Positions 29,258 to 40,659 are shown, numbered from the stretch's first letter. The stretch: DNA of 64,000 bases from Orobanche coerulescens (GCA_033398695.1 CM065802.1:138990096-139054095); one strand, 5' to 3'. The notes: generated by a model not told the origin, from the letters alone. Numbers and translations: made by a program.

Positions 29258-32026
29258 TCACTTTAAGATCTTATCTATATAGAGGGCTTGGGAAAGGCCT
29301 ATTGTTCTCTTCGCTCTATCCCGGTAGAGCCGAATACCATGAATATAGGTTGCTTCTCCCAAATCTTTCATGGAGAAATTACTCGAAAGCCAAGCTTTCA
29401 CAGAACTGAGCATTCCCACATCATTTCCTATTAGTAGAATATCATCTACATATAGTACTAAGAATGCGATCTTGCTCCCACTAACCCTCTTGTATACACA
29501 AGGTTCCTCTTCATTTTGCACGAAATCAAACTCTTTGATTGCCTCGTCAAAACGAAGGTTCGAACTACGCGACGCTTGCTTCAGTCCGTAAATGGTACGC
29601 TGAAGCTTGCACACTTTCTGAATATCGACTTCGGACACAAAGCCTTTAGGCTGCTCCATATAGATTTCCTCCTCGAGGAATCCATTAAGGAAAGCCGTCT
29701 TTACGTCCATTTGCCATATCTCATAATCGTGGTAGGCAGCTATAGCAAGCATCATGCGAATAGACTTGATCATGGCTACGGGCGAGAAGGTATCGTGGTA
29801 ATCGATCCCTTCCTTTTGGGTATAACCCTTTGCCACAAGCCTGGCCTTATAGGCGTCAACCTTGCCATCACTATCAGTCTTTCTCTTGTAGATCCACTTG
29901 TTCCCAATAGGCACTATGCCCTTGGGGCGGTCTACTAGAGTCCAGACCTGATTGACATGCATCGAGTCAATCTCAGCTTCCATAGCTTCACGCCATTTCG
30001 CGGAGTCTACATCCACCATCTCTTGGTCATAGGTCGTCGGGTCGGTCTCTTGGCTATCACTTGGAACCTCATGGAGACCCAGCTCCTCCAAGTGCACAAG
30101 CCCATACCTCTCAGGTAAATGAGACACCCTACTAGACCTACGAGGTGGTTGTACTTGTGTTTCAGAAAGTTCGGTTCTAGTTTCTTGCACAGGTGTCTCT
30201 CGAGGAGTTTCATTGTATTCTTCTAAAGAAATACTTCTACCTGCTCCACCTTCCTGAATGAACTCATCTTCCAGGAAGTGTGATTGTAAAGCAACAACGA
30301 TCCTTCGATCTTCGGGCATGTAGAATAGATATCCCATCGTCCCAGACGGGAATCCAATGAAACGTCCCTTCACAGACCTAGCTTCCAACTTTTCCACCTT
30401 AGTCTTCTTGACATAGGCTGGACATCCCCAAATCCTAATATGATTAAGACTTGGTTTCCTGCCCTCCCACATCTCATGTGGAGTTTTAGGAACGGATTTG
30501 GAAGGACATCTGTTCAAGATGTAAGCGGCAGTCAGGAGTGCATACCCCCATAGGTAAATTGGCAAGTCAGTATAGCCCAGCATGGAACGGACCATGTTCA
30601 ACAGGGTCCGGTTCCTTCTTTCTGACACACCATTTAACTGAGGAGTACCTGGAGGTGTTAGTTGTGAAACTATTCCATGTTCTTTAAGGAACTCGTCAAA
30701 CTCCGTACTCATATACTCGCCACCTCGGTCCGACCGAAGTGCTTTGATATGATTACCAGTTTGTTTCTCGACTAGGGCCTTGAATTCCTGGAATTTCTCA
30801 AAGGCCTCGGATTTATGTTTCATTAAGTATACATAACCATACCTAGTATGATCATCTGTAAACGTAATGAAATATTGATATCCGTCACGTGCTGCTTCCA
30901 AAGCACCACAAACATCAGTATGGATTAATCCCAGTTTATCAGCGGCTCTTTCAAAAGTCCCTGTGAAGGGGGACTTAGTCATTTTGCCTTTAAGGCAAGA
31001 TTCACAAGTAGGAAATGGATCCGATCCCAATGGACCCATAAGTCCATCTTTTTCCATCTTGTAAACCTTGGTCTGACCAACATGACCAAGTCTTAGATGC
31101 CATTTCAAAACTTGATTGGTTTCATCCCTACCACGTTTTCTAGTCATAGTATTCACAACTACTTTGTTGCTGAGATTTAGATGATACAATCCATTCAACA
31201 ATGTAGCAGTACCCACTAGTTTATTTTTAAAATAAGTTTTGTAGCAACCATCACCAATGGAAAATGAAAAGCCTTTTCGGTCCATGACCGGAATGGATAC
31301 AATGTTTTTGTGCCCCTTGGGCAAAACAAGTACATCTTCTAAAGTCAAAACAAAGCCGGATTCTAAACCCAAAAGAAGTGATCCTATGTCGGTCGCCTCG
31401 ACACTATGCCCGCTTCCGACTGTGATCATAACTTCTCCAGCTCCAAGCTTCCTACTTTGTTCTAGATCCTGATTCATGGTACAAATATGAGAACTAGCAC
31501 CAGAATCCAGTATCCAGGAAGTAGAAAATACAAGAGTGTAACAATTTGTTTCCAAAACTAAAAGTTCTGTACCTGAAGTGCCATGAAGAATCGGACAGTC
31601 TCTACCCCAGTGGCCCAGCTCACCGCACTTGAGACAAGCATCCTTCTTCTTCTTGTTCTTTGGAACCATCGGGGGCTTGCCCTTACCCTTAAGGTCCTTT
31701 GCTTGTGGTCCAGTCCGTTTCTTGGTCTTTTTCTTCTTATTCTTAGACTTCCGAAGTCCATAAGAAATCACAAGGGCAGACTCCTTCATCCGCGGAGTCT
31801 TCATCTGAGACTCAGCGGTCACAAGTTTGTTCATTAGCCCATCTAAATTACATGCAATCTCATTGCAGTTGAAGTTCATAACAAACTGTGAGAAGGAATC
31901 AGGGAGAGACTGTAGGATAAGGTCGGTTTGGAGAGAAGTATCTATTTTAAAATCAAGAGCCTCCAATCTCTCGATCATAGATATCATTTTGAGGACGTGT
32001 TCCCCAACTTTCTCACCTTCCTTCAT
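29258..32026 (-). CDS. Copia E Gag-Pol polyprotein, long open part
   Basis: Longest open frame of the window (922 residues). Gag C-terminus (1-130, Lys-rich end); zinc knuckle CLKCGELGHWGRDC (131-144); aspartic protease WILDSGASSH (D174); integrase HHCC region from HLRLGH (~310-344), catalytic D371, D433 (SDRGGEY) and E469 (GVSERRNRT); reverse transcriptase from ~690 with QMDVKTAFLNG (D774) and YVDD (859-862). All catalytic residues checked are present. It would make virus-like-particle, protease, integrase and RT proteins, but lacks the true gag start and the RNase H end, both off-frame. The apparent Met at 32026 is internal. Confidence 0.88.
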   Translation of the reverse strand: MKEGEKVGEHVLKMISMIERLEALDFKIDTSLQTDLILQSLPDSFSQFVMNFNCNEIACNLDGLMNKLVTAESQMKTPRMKESALVISYGLRKSKNKKKKTKKRTGPQAKDLKGKGKPPMVPKNKKKKDACLKCGELGHWGRDCPILHGTSGTELLVLETNCYTLVFSTSWILDSGASSHICTMNQDLEQSRKLGAGEVMITVGSGHSVEATDIGSLLLGLESGFVLTLEDVLVLPKGHKNIVSIPVMDRKGFSFSIGDGCYKTYFKNKLVGTATLLNGLYHLNLSNKVVVNTMTRKRGRDETNQVLKWHLRLGHVGQTKVYKMEKDGLMGPLGSDPFPTCESCLKGKMTKSPFTGTFERAADKLGLIHTDVCGALEAARDGYQYFITFTDDHTRYGYVYLMKHKSEAFEKFQEFKALVEKQTGNHIKALRSDRGGEYMSTEFDEFLKEHGIVSQLTPPGTPQLNGVSERRNRTLLNMVRSMLGYTDLPIYLWGYALLTAAYILNRCPSKSVPKTPHEMWEGRKPSLNHIRIWGCPAYVKKTKVEKLEARSVKGRFIGFPSGTMGYLFYMPEDRRIVVALQSHFLEDEFIQEGGAGRSISLEEYNETPRETPVQETRTELSETQVQPPRRSSRVSHLPERYGLVHLEELGLHEVPSDSQETDPTTYDQEMVDVDSAKWREAMEAEIDSMHVNQVWTLVDRPKGIVPIGNKWIYKRKTDSDGKVDAYKARLVAKGYTQKEGIDYHDTFSPVAMIKSIRMMLAIAAYHDYEIWQMDVKTAFLNGFLEEEIYMEQPKGFVSEVDIQKVCKLQRTIYGLKQASRSSNLRFDEAIKEFDFVQNEEEPCVYKRVSGSKIAFLVLYVDDILLIGNDVGMLSSVKAWLSSNFSMKDLGEATYIHGIRLYRDRAKRTIGLSQALYIDKILK

Positions 32027-32378
32027 CCTTGCACCGAACAGTTGCTTGGATATCTCATATCTAGCGATTCACTGTGCTCACCATAAAGTTCGGTTAAGTG
32101 AGATAGAATCGCCAGCGTAAGTCATTTTCTCATGAGCTCTCTGAAGCTCATTAGACATAGAAGCCATCATGTATGCACGGACTTTTACGTCATCCTTAAC
32201 CCACTTTTCGTGGTTTTCGATCTCTTCCCGATTGGCTCGTCCGCACAGAGGTGCCGAATGATACGTCTCTAAGACGTATCCCAAAGGCTCTATACCGAGT
32301 ACTATCATCGTTGCGGAACCACCACAAAGTTAGGTCCAATCAGGGTGTTCTTTTCGAGCGAATTGCGAGTGGATTCAT
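32027..32378 (-). pseudogene. Copia E gag N-terminus, frameshifted
   Basis: The real gag start is ATG at 32378-32376 (MNPLAI...), supported by the same start in F at 14053. Downstream come GIEPLGYVLET, ENHEKWVKDDVKVRAYMMA, SMSNELQRAHEKM and EISKQLFGARMKEGEK. At least three frame changes (near 32365, ~32118 and ~32060) break it. Confidence 0.75.
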
Positions 32379-33361
32379 TGTCATATTGAGTTATGTGCAT
32401 TAAGCATAACAGTTAATTAGTGACTTGTTATATTATGTTCTGAGTATAGAATTAAGGTCTTTTCTATTCTTGTTACCCAGCTCCCACTATTTTTATCGGA
32501 ATAACACACTCCCATGTGAAATCCGGAAGTATCGTCGCTCTACTTCATAGTGGTGATCGAGTTCTTTATAAATCTTAATAGAGGGCAACCGAACAGGTTT
32601 CTAGTCTATTAATTTTCATAAAGTGGTGTCCAACACCAACCAATCTAATGGATGATTCGATCTTCTTTTTCCCCTTGTTCACTCCCCTCAACCTATACGG
32701 TTTCTATGGTTCGTGAACAAGTTAAGTTTATACCATCGACGCAAATCAGTTTCACAATTGAATCTTATCCGGCAACCTATCAGGCTTCTAGGGATAAAAT
32801 TTGCTCCAACCGAATGCATCCAATGCGCTCTCGGTAATTTATCCGTCCTCCCCGAAAGACTACCCCGATAAATCGGAAGCATGGCACATCCGGTTTGGAT
32901 TTCAATTTCCCGAAAACTCGATGGAGGGAAGGAAAACCTTGAAACATTATAAACTTAATAATTTATCGTGGGAGAATTTTCGCGATTAGCGTTACACTTT
33001 GCACATTAATCATTTAAGCGCGTTTGTGGCATTCATACAATATGAAACAACCATTCATAACCTAGTTGCTACCAACATGTGGTTCATGGACCGTTCCTAG
33101 AAAACAAAAAAAACTCCGTAATCTAATTACAAGTCTTCGTCTTGAATCTTCGTCTTCTTGAAATGGATCTTCCTCCGGTCTTCGTCATTACATATAAATT
33201 TTACATTGAAAATTGCATCCTAGATACAAATTTTTCTAGTAAAATAAATAGGCTCAAAACGGCCTTTACAACCCAATCGAATAAAACGAACGATTCAAAA
33301 ACTAAGTACACGAACCACATCCCCATTCAAAAGCATTCATTCAATAAATAATAAATAAATG
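32379..33361 (-). mobile_element. Copia E leader, part between gag and H
   Basis: Untranslated leader, closely followed by the F leader sequence (14276-14850 and 19830-20100). No gene. Interrupted at 33361 by element H; the AAATG duplication belongs to H. Confidence 0.75.
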
Positions 33362-34547
33362 TGTTGTTGCCCAAAATATTTATCCGAAGATTAATACTGC
33401 TGGAAGACGGACAACAAACAACAATTGCGGGAGCACTTCCGAGAGTAGATAAATAATACAAGATTTGCCGGGTTTGTTAGGCCCGGGCTTGAATGCTCTC
33501 GCGAGATGTTATTAATACAAATATTCGTGGATACAAGTATTAATGAGAGAAATCTAAATACAATGAGTGTAAAAAGACTCTGTTAATCCGGCTCTTGAGC
33601 GAAGCTTGGTGTTCTTCGTCCCCGCCGATAATCTGTTGGATGAGGTAGGCCGGGAGAAGTAAGACCGAATGATAGCTGTTGCCAAGAGTTGGAGATTAGC
33701 TAAGTGTGTGTATTTTGCTTCTATATTGCGTGAAATCCGAAGGAAGCTCCAGAAGTGTCCAAGTGCGGGGTGCCTTGCTTATATAGGGACAGCCGAGTCT
33801 TGTCCTTAGGCGGGCGATCGCCTTTCGGTCATTATAATAATGTGCCGATCGCCTGCCGACCAATATAGTAATGTGCCGATCTCGTAATGCCGGCTAAAGT
33901 CCAAGTAAGAGGTCGGTCGCCGCTAAAGTCCAAAGCTCAGCAAAACACTGGTGGACCAATAAGGGGCCAGAACGTGTCCGGAGCCAGTCACAATGTGGCC
34001 CTACTGACAGCTTTCGGCGGCTTGTCGGCTGGTGGAGAGAATCTGTCAGACTGTGGTCAATGGCCCGTGATTCGCGGATCTTGTCCCGGATCTTGCACGT
34101 GGTGACAGTCTTGAGGCTCGATCTTCGCCGACTGGATGGCCATCGGTGGAGATCGATATGAGGCGGTCGTCTCTAGCTGATCATCAGAGGTCGCCATCGG
34201 CCAGTGGATGAAGGTCGGCAATGGTCGGTCTCCAAGGGTAGGTCGGCAAGATGCCGAGAGAGGATCGCCCGCTTGTCGCCGCCGTGAGTCGGCCGAGTAC
34301 CGAGAGGGGATCGTCCATTAGTAGATCGCCAGTGGGCCGCCGAGTATCGAGAGGCGATCGTATCGAGGTTGATCGCCGATACCGGGACTTGTCACGGGCC
34401 TTCTGGCCGGGCCTAGCATGTCCGCTGGGTCAAGGCTTGGTCGCCTGGTCGCTGATCGGCAGACCTGCCTTGGACGATCGGCAGTGACTCGGTCGCCCGA
34501 CCTCCGAGGCGATCTCCGGCCGGAAGGTGTTAATTCTTGACACAACA
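33362..34547 (-). repeat. Element H 3' LTR
   Basis: 1186 bp; plus-strand ends TGTTGTTGCCC and CTTGACACAACA. Nearly identical to the other LTR except in patches at ~33880-34060 and ~34270-34410 with many small indels. Confidence 0.9.
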
Positions 34548-34560
34548 ATTGCCCCCCAGC
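34548..34560 (-). other. Element H polypurine tract
   Basis: Minus strand GCTGGGGGGCAAT directly before the 3' LTR start TGTTGTGTCAAG. Sets minus orientation. Confidence 0.8.
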
Positions 34561-35433
34561 TTGCTCCTATGTTGAAGACATGGGGCGAGGTGGTTCTTGC
34601 TGGTGATCGTGTTCGGATGAGGACGGGCGATCTGAGCTGACTTAGGACTCGGACTTGGGCTACCATGGTCGATTGGCTTAGCTATCTTTCGGTCTTGTAC
34701 CTGCAAAAACAACATTGGCCGATCCCCCATGGAAACTTGGTGGTTTCGCTTGTTTGAGGAATCGTGCACAGTCGCGGAGATCGATGGACCGACTCCATGA
34801 CCGTGTCTTGGTGCACGAAGACAATGAGTGTCTCGTGACTCACTTTATTATGAGGGTCCTCTGTTAGGCTGCGCCTCGCCTCGTATTTAAACGAAGGGCG
34901 TGCGGTCTCGGTCTAGAGGAGTCCTTGCGCGGGGCAGCGTTGGATGAATCAACTCCACGCCCGCGGCTTGTTAGCTCTGCTTCTACCTCGGCCAGCCATG
35001 GAGATGGCCGACCTCGATGGTGTACGTTGAGACGGGGTTGTGGCATGTGTCCACTGATTAATGTTGGAGAGCCCTCAGACTACGCCGGCCTCGTATTTAA
35101 ACGAAGGGCGGGCGATCTCGGCCGAAAGGGACCTTGCATGGCCGAAGCGGCGGTTCCATCGATCGCCAGTGGCCATGGCTTTATGATGTGCGGTGGAGGC
35201 GATCTTATGCCTTAGTCCGTCATGTTATATGCGGATCAGATGGCGATCGTGTCCACGGGTTCTTGATGATGTTGCGATCTCGGAAGATCGGCGATCGTCG
35301 CCGCGGCCGATCGCTTTATTCGTAGGTCGATATTGGCGATCGGGCGGCGGCTAGTCCTCTTTTAAAATGGATCAGGCGGGATCGAGTCCTCCGGCTCTGG
35401 GTAGTAGCGATCGGGCCGGGAGACCGTAGGTCG
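34561..35433 (-). other. Element H noncoding interior
   Basis: ~870 bp between gag and the 3' LTR without pol. A ~45-bp segment containing CTCGTATTTAAACGAAGGGC appears twice (~34878 and ~35089), a spaced direct repeat. The many CGATCG/GATCGCC words keep frames open by chance; none is supported as a gene. Confidence 0.5.
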
Positions 35434-36723
35434 TCAGACGGCGCCGATCGCTCTACTCCTAGCCGAGAAGAAGCCTTTGCCTCGACAGAAATCTACGGCT
35501 CTAGCCCGGAAGGCTGCGTAGGTCGTCGGTAGGGTCTTCGTGAGATGCCTGAACATAGGCGAGAAGCCCTGAAAACCTTCTAGGACCGCGTAGAGGGCGG
35601 TCTCATCGCTTACGGGCTCGCCGTTGAGGATGATCATGTCAACCCGGTCGATGTAGTCCGAGTCGGAATCCTCTTCCCCTTGCCTGATCCGCCACATGCG
35701 ATGGGGACCTTCTGGCCGAGCGGCCCTGGTGGCGAAGTATTCTGTGAAGACGTGCGCCAGCTCGTTAAAGGAGCCAATGGACCGAGGTGGCAATGAGGTG
35801 TACCACCGGTGGGCGAGGTCGTCTAGTGTCAGAGGGAACATTCGGCACCTGGTCGCGTCCGATGCCCCACACCCGGTCATGTAGATGTTGAACTTGTGCA
35901 GGTGTGTTTGGGGGTCCGATCGCCCCTGGTACACGGGTGTCTGATGAGGAGCGATCTTGTGCTGCACGGGGGCGAGCTCGATGTCGATCGCGAGCGGCTC
36001 GCTTGGCGCGGCGATCGTCTTCACGGCGCCTGCCCCGGATTGCAGGAGCGCCTTCACGTCGTCGATCTGACGTTGCATTGCGGCATTCGCCGCGGCTCGG
36101 CTGCTTGCGGATCGGCGTTGGGAGCGGGGGCCGAGGCGATCGTGTACCGACCTCCGGACCCCGCTGCTGCCGACCTCGGGAATTTGGTGAGCGGGAGCCA
36201 GGCGGCTGGATCGCCTTGTGGGAGCCGGGTTTGCCGAGCTCCTAGTGACGGACACCAACTCCGTCGTCTCGTAGCTGGGGCCGGATCGCCTTGCCGCTGT
36301 GTCGGGTCCGCCGCCTGTGCGATCGAAGACAGAGGTGCCCCGGCTGCTGAGCGCCTCTTCTTGCGGGCGAGAGCCTCCTGGCACTCGCTCGGCCAGTAGT
36401 GCCTTGAGCTTCCGCTTGATCTTCCGGCGGGAGACCGAGGGGGTGATAGCTGGAGGCGCGTCGAGAGCACTCCGTCGCTCCTGAAGGACGGCTATGGCCT
36501 CTTCGATCTGTTCATTGGTTCGGAACTGATCGAGCGAGAGGCTCGGGCCGCCTTCCCGGGATGGGGTCGAGCGCCTCTGGCCGCGGCGGCTACCTTCCAC
36601 CATCGGTTTCGGCTCGGACTGGGACGGAACAGGGGGTCTGGCCGGCTGGTCAGCGGCTTTCTTCGACGCGGAGGCGGAAGACATGATTTCTGAAGGATTT
36701 CTTTGAAGTGCAGTGAGTGTCAC
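35434..36723 (-). CDS. Element H gag (Tat-like capsid protein)
   Basis: Intact 429-residue frame, the only pol-less element here with a complete gag-like gene. N-terminal half is Ser/Arg/Pro-rich and disordered-looking with a short helical stretch (EQIEEAIAVLQERRSAL). Residues ~250-400 form the retrotransposon gag core: PVYQGRSDPQTHLHKF, RMFPLTLDDLAHRWYTSLP, FTEYFATR, GEEDSDSDYIDRVDMI, ALYAVLEGFQ. This pattern is that of Tat/Ogre-group gag. No zinc knuckle follows; the frame ends soon after the core. It could package its own RNA and borrow enzymes from a full-length partner. Confidence 0.8.
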   Translation of the reverse strand: MTLTALQRNPSEIMSSASASKKAADQPARPPVPSQSEPKPMVEGSRRGQRRSTPSREGGPSLSLDQFRTNEQIEEAIAVLQERRSALDAPPAITPSVSRRKIKRKLKALLAERVPGGSRPQEEALSSRGTSVFDRTGGGPDTAARRSGPSYETTELVSVTRSSANPAPTRRSSRLAPAHQIPEVGSSGVRRSVHDRLGPRSQRRSASSRAAANAAMQRQIDDVKALLQSGAGAVKTIAAPSEPLAIDIELAPVQHKIAPHQTPVYQGRSDPQTHLHKFNIYMTGCGASDATRCRMFPLTLDDLAHRWYTSLPPRSIGSFNELAHVFTEYFATRAARPEGPHRMWRIRQGEEDSDSDYIDRVDMIILNGEPVSDETALYAVLEGFQGFSPMFRHLTKTLPTTYAAFRARAVDFCRGKGFFSARSRAIGAV

Positions 36724-36790
36724 TTCAAGTATCTGCCCCGAGAACAGTGAGTGTTCTTCGGGACGGTGGGTATAAAAAATCGAGGGTTGG

Positions 36791-36810
36791 ATCCCCTCCT
36801 TCTAGCGCCA
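36791..36810 (-). other. Element H primer-binding site
   Basis: Minus strand TGGCGCTAGAAGGAGGGGAT starts two bases inside the 5' LTR. It has the TGG start (complement of CCA) of a tRNA primer site; I do not assign the tRNA. Confidence 0.65.
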
Positions 36811-36812
36811 AT

Positions 36813-38003
36813 TGTTGTTGCCCAAAATATTTATCCGAAGATTAATACTGCTGGAAGACGGACAACAAACAACAATTGCGGGAGCACTTCCGAGAGTAGA
36901 TAAATAATACAAGATTTGCCGGGTTTGTTAGGCCCGGGCTTGAATGCTCTCGCGAGATGTTATTAATACAAATATTCGTGGATACAAGTATTAATGAGAG
37001 AAATCTAAATACAATGAGTGTAAAAAGACTCTGTTAATCCGGCTCTTGAGCGAAGCTTGGTGTTCTTCATCCCCGCCGATAATCTGCTGGATGAGATAGG
37101 CCGGGAGAAGTAAGACCGAATGATAGCTGTTGCCAAGAGTTGGAGATTAGCCAAGTGTGTGTATTTTGCTTCTATATTGCGTGAAATCCGAAGGAAGCTC
37201 CAGAAGTGTCCAAGTGCAGGGTGCCTTGCTTATATAGGGACAGCCGAGTCTTGTCCTTAGGCGGGCGATCGCCTTTCGGTCATTATAATAATGTGCCGAT
37301 CGCCTGCCGACCAATATAGTAATGTGCCAATCTCCTGGGCTGTCTGGCTAAAGTCCAAGTAAGATGCTGGCTGTCGGGCTAAAGTCCAAAGCTCCAGCAG
37401 TGACGGTGGTGGACGATAAGGGGCCGAACGTGTCCGAGCTACCACAATGTGGCCCTACCGATGCCTTTCGGCTTGTCACCGGGTGGAGAGAATGCCGACC
37501 GTGGTCAATGGCCCGTGATTCGCGGATCTTGTCCCGGATCTTGCACGTGGTGACAATCTTGAGGCTCGGTCTTCGCCGACTGGATGGCCATCGGTGGAGA
37601 TCGATATGAGGCGGTCGTCTCTAGCTGATCATCAGAGGTTGCCATCGGCTAGTGGATGAAGGTCGGCAATGGTCGGTCTCCAAGGGTAGGTCGGCAAGAT
37701 GCCGAGAGAGGATCGCCCGCTTGTGGCCGCTGTGAGTCGGCCGAGTACCGAGAGGGGATCGTCCATTAGTAGATCGCCAGGGGTCGGTCGCCGAGTATCG
37801 AGAGGCGATTGTATCTGAGGTTGATCGCTCGATACCGGGACTTGTCCTGGGGCCTTCGGTTGGCCAGTCTAGCATGTCCGCTGGGTCAAGGCTTGGTCGC
37901 CTGGTCGCTGATCGGCAGACCTGCCTTGGACGATCGGCAGTGACTCGGTCGCCCGACCTCCGAGGCGATCGCCGGCCGGAAGGTGTTAATTCTTGACACA
38001 ACA
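36813..38003 (-). repeat. Element H 5' LTR
   Basis: 1191 bp, same ends as the 3' copy. Followed at 38004 by the AAATG duplication. Confidence 0.9.
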
Positions 38004-38008
38004 AAATG

Positions 38009-38678
38009 GAAAGCGTATAGATACATTGATCCAATCAACAATACGAACCGATCCAATCAATTCACACAATCGGTAATATGATTCAAAATAATTCGGTCGA
38101 CCATAAATATTCCAATTAATCAAATTTCCCTTATAAAATGAAATACCATAAATCATTTTAATCATATTAAATCCAATTTAACATGCGGGAGATTAATTTT
38201 CAAGAATACACGAAAAAATCGAGCCGGGGCGAAATTGGCTCGCCATGGCTCACTCCTCCGGCAAAGATGCCTACAGACATGCCTGTCATGGCGATGACGC
38301 TTAGCCGCTGCCGGCCGCCAGCCCCGTGCCGCGGCCCTCGAGATCGTGCCGCGCCCATAGCATGCTGGCCGCCTGTGCCGGGCCGCAATGCTCGGGCCGC
38401 GGCCCCCGACTTCCGAACCCCTCCCGTACCGTCCAACGGCATTTCGTGGCTTGTTTTTCGACCGGATATCCAATATCTATATTCTCCAACATTCATATCT
38501 TCAATATAAATCATATTTCCAAGAAATTAAGATTTATATTTAGACATAAACTTACGAAAAATATAACTACAACGAACGTAAAAACATATACCATGATTAT
38601 GCTAAAATGATTCCAAATCATTCACCATCTTATCGAGCATTCCAAATGCTAATATCGTATATACGATCGCAAGACCTA
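38009..38678 (-). mobile_element. Copia E leader, part next to 5' LTR
   Basis: Rest of E's leader after H. AT-rich apart from a GC-rich block (~38220-38450) that takes the place of an unrelated GC-rich block in F (~20380-20535) while flanks still match. No gene. Confidence 0.7.
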
Positions 38679-38691
38679 CGCTCCGATACCA
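38679..38691 (-). other. Copia E primer-binding site (tRNA-iMet type)
   Basis: Minus strand TGGTATCGGAGCG, one base inside the LTR end at 38693; one mismatch from the initiator-Met complement. Confidence 0.85.
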
Positions 38692-38692
38692 C

Positions 38693-39120
38693 TGTTGGGA
38701 TTCGGTGCCTAAAACGAAGGCCCAGCGGAAGCGGTAAAATGAAAATTAATTCGATCCGAATCCCTACGAGGATCAATCGAGCTAGATATATACGAATATC
38801 AAAAACGAAATACAAGAGATACGAGAAACATACCCTCGTAGTCCGTTGATTAAATGGATAACCTTCTCTTGAGCTATTCCCCAAGCTCTTGAATGATCCA
38901 ACGCCGAAAGCACCGCGTCTCTACTTGCCACGCACCGGAAAAACGACTGGAACGACGATCACCTTGCTATCCTCCGAGGATACGGCTAGAGCTAAGTGAT
39001 GAAGCTATTTATTACTACACTCTAAGTGTATAATATATCTCTCAATAATTTCTCTCAATTTTTCTCCAAGAAAAATGAAGAAGAAGTTGATGAACAAAGA
39101 TGAAGAAGACTTAGAGAAGT

Positions 39121-39164
<44 letters not shown>

Positions 39165-40659
39165 CTCTATTCAAGTTGGAATTGGCTTGGAATCTCAAGT
39201 GAGAGATGTCTTCTTCATTTATTCAACTCTTCACATGTTACATCTCATTATTATGAGAATCAAAGCCCCACCACCTCAATGATCAAAACATTAAATAATG
39301 GAACAAGGGTCCATATGAAAGTGGGTGGAAATGTGGGGGGCGGCCCATGTAGAAATCGGACAAGTTCGGTTCGTTTCGGACCCCCGTGAGTCCAAACAGA
39401 TAAACTCCGATTCCGTTCCGATGTATTTGTGTCGTTTAATTAATCCAATTAATTAAACATATCAAATACAAAATAACATAATTAATTTCTCCAAGAAATA
39501 ATTATATTCATGAATTCAATTAATCACCCAGTGAAATATTTAATTCATTAGGCCGTAAATCAATTTATCCGATAAATCGATTTAAACATCTAATGTTCCA
39601 AAATTAGATATCCAATATCTAATATTCATAATGAGAGAATTAGCTTTATTCATTCCGTCGTCAATCCTATTGCGCGACTCGGTAGGTCCGTCTCAGTCAG
39701 CAATGGGAGGAACCAAAGAGTAGTAGCACCACCTAGCCAGCCTGGTGGCCTACACTGTACCCCAACTGAGAACGAATGATTGGGATCATTCAAGAACCAT
39801 TCTGTCGTGAATACAAGTATACGTATAAACCCTTCTTTCAAATGTCCCGATCAAGTTATAGGGTCACGGTCAGTCAAACCCTATCTGTACTTGACGCTAT
39901 GCATGCGTTAATGCAAATCGAGATCATCGAGCTGTCGTGTATCTAATACAACTAGCTCCAATGCTTTGGCCAAAGACTTATGATCTCATCTGCCAATAAC
40001 CGCATAGGACATATAACCCACTCACTAACGGGAGAAAGAATTCTATCTTGGTATTCAGTAGGACCTGCTACTTGCCCGTCAAGATGCACGTCGAGGTTGA
40101 CCCCCGCCTTCCGGTTTATAGGGTCGAACTACTTTAATGAAAATCTTGACGTCACAAGCACATCCCTACTAAATCCTCAAGTCGAAGGTCCACGAATACC
40201 TATCACAACCTTTCGATTCCGTCATTGACTGTCCCGGAGTGAAATCCGTGTGACGAATCGAGGGTGAGTCGGTTCGAGTATACTAATCCAATTAGCATAC
40301 CTATAACGTGTGCTCCCACTAACCATTAGCGTTCGACAGGCACTCTCCATGTCAAAGAACACGTCATACAAGTCTTCACATAAACTTAACGCCCAGTCAA
40401 ATTTCATCGACTTGCGAACGATTAAGTATTTGAGCTATAACCTTTCCAGTGCCGCCCCCTTTATCCAATAAAGAGTGGAACGTTTTGCTCTCAAATACAC
40501 GGACTAGTTTCTATATGTTTATTTACGATTTAGGAATGCCAGTAACTACCTGTAAATAAAGAAACATTCATTTGCCTTATATAAATGGTTTACATAATTA
40601 CAAGTAAAATGCCCTCACTCAACAACCTCTGAGTGGCATTCGAGGGCATAATCCTAACA
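38693..40659 (-). repeat. Copia E 5' LTR
   Basis: 1967 bp with the same ends as 25251-27193. Longer mainly because of a (TC)~18 run at 39125-39160. The TGACC duplication follows at 40660. Confidence 0.92.

Larger units (their letters stand above)
33362..38003 (-). mobile_element. Element H: non-autonomous Tat-like gypsy
   Basis: 4642-bp element in minus orientation: 5' LTR 36813-38003, primer site, a 429-codon gag, noncoding stretch, polypurine tract, 3' LTR 33362-34547. AAATG flanks both sides (33357-33361, 38004-38008). It has no protease, RT or integrase, so must be mobilised in trans. Gag type points to the Tat group. It is the youngest layer of the nest and lies in E's leader. Composition is GC-rich with frequent CGATCG, unlike its surroundings. 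Confidence 0.9.
25251..40659 (-). mobile_element. Copia E, nested in gypsy C gag
   Basis: Minus-strand Ty1/copia element with LTRs at 25251-27193 (3') and 38693-40659 (5') and TGACC duplicated at 25246-25250 and 40660-40664. Without its two inserts it would be ~9.5 kb. Order on the minus strand: 5' LTR, primer site, leader (split by H), gag, protease, integrase, reverse transcriptase, RNase H (split by organellar DNA), polypurine tract, 3' LTR. LTRs differ by only a few percent or less, so insertion is fairly recent. Tork-like by protein style; lineage tentative. Confidence 0.92.

Noticed and set aside
33887..35325. Multiple Arg-rich frames in element H
   Set aside because: By-products of CGATCG-rich DNA; no support in either LTR copy, where frames are broken differently.
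35896..36484. Plus-strand frames of up to 167 codons opposite H gag
   Set aside because: Shadows of the minus-strand gag, which has recognisable domain sequence.
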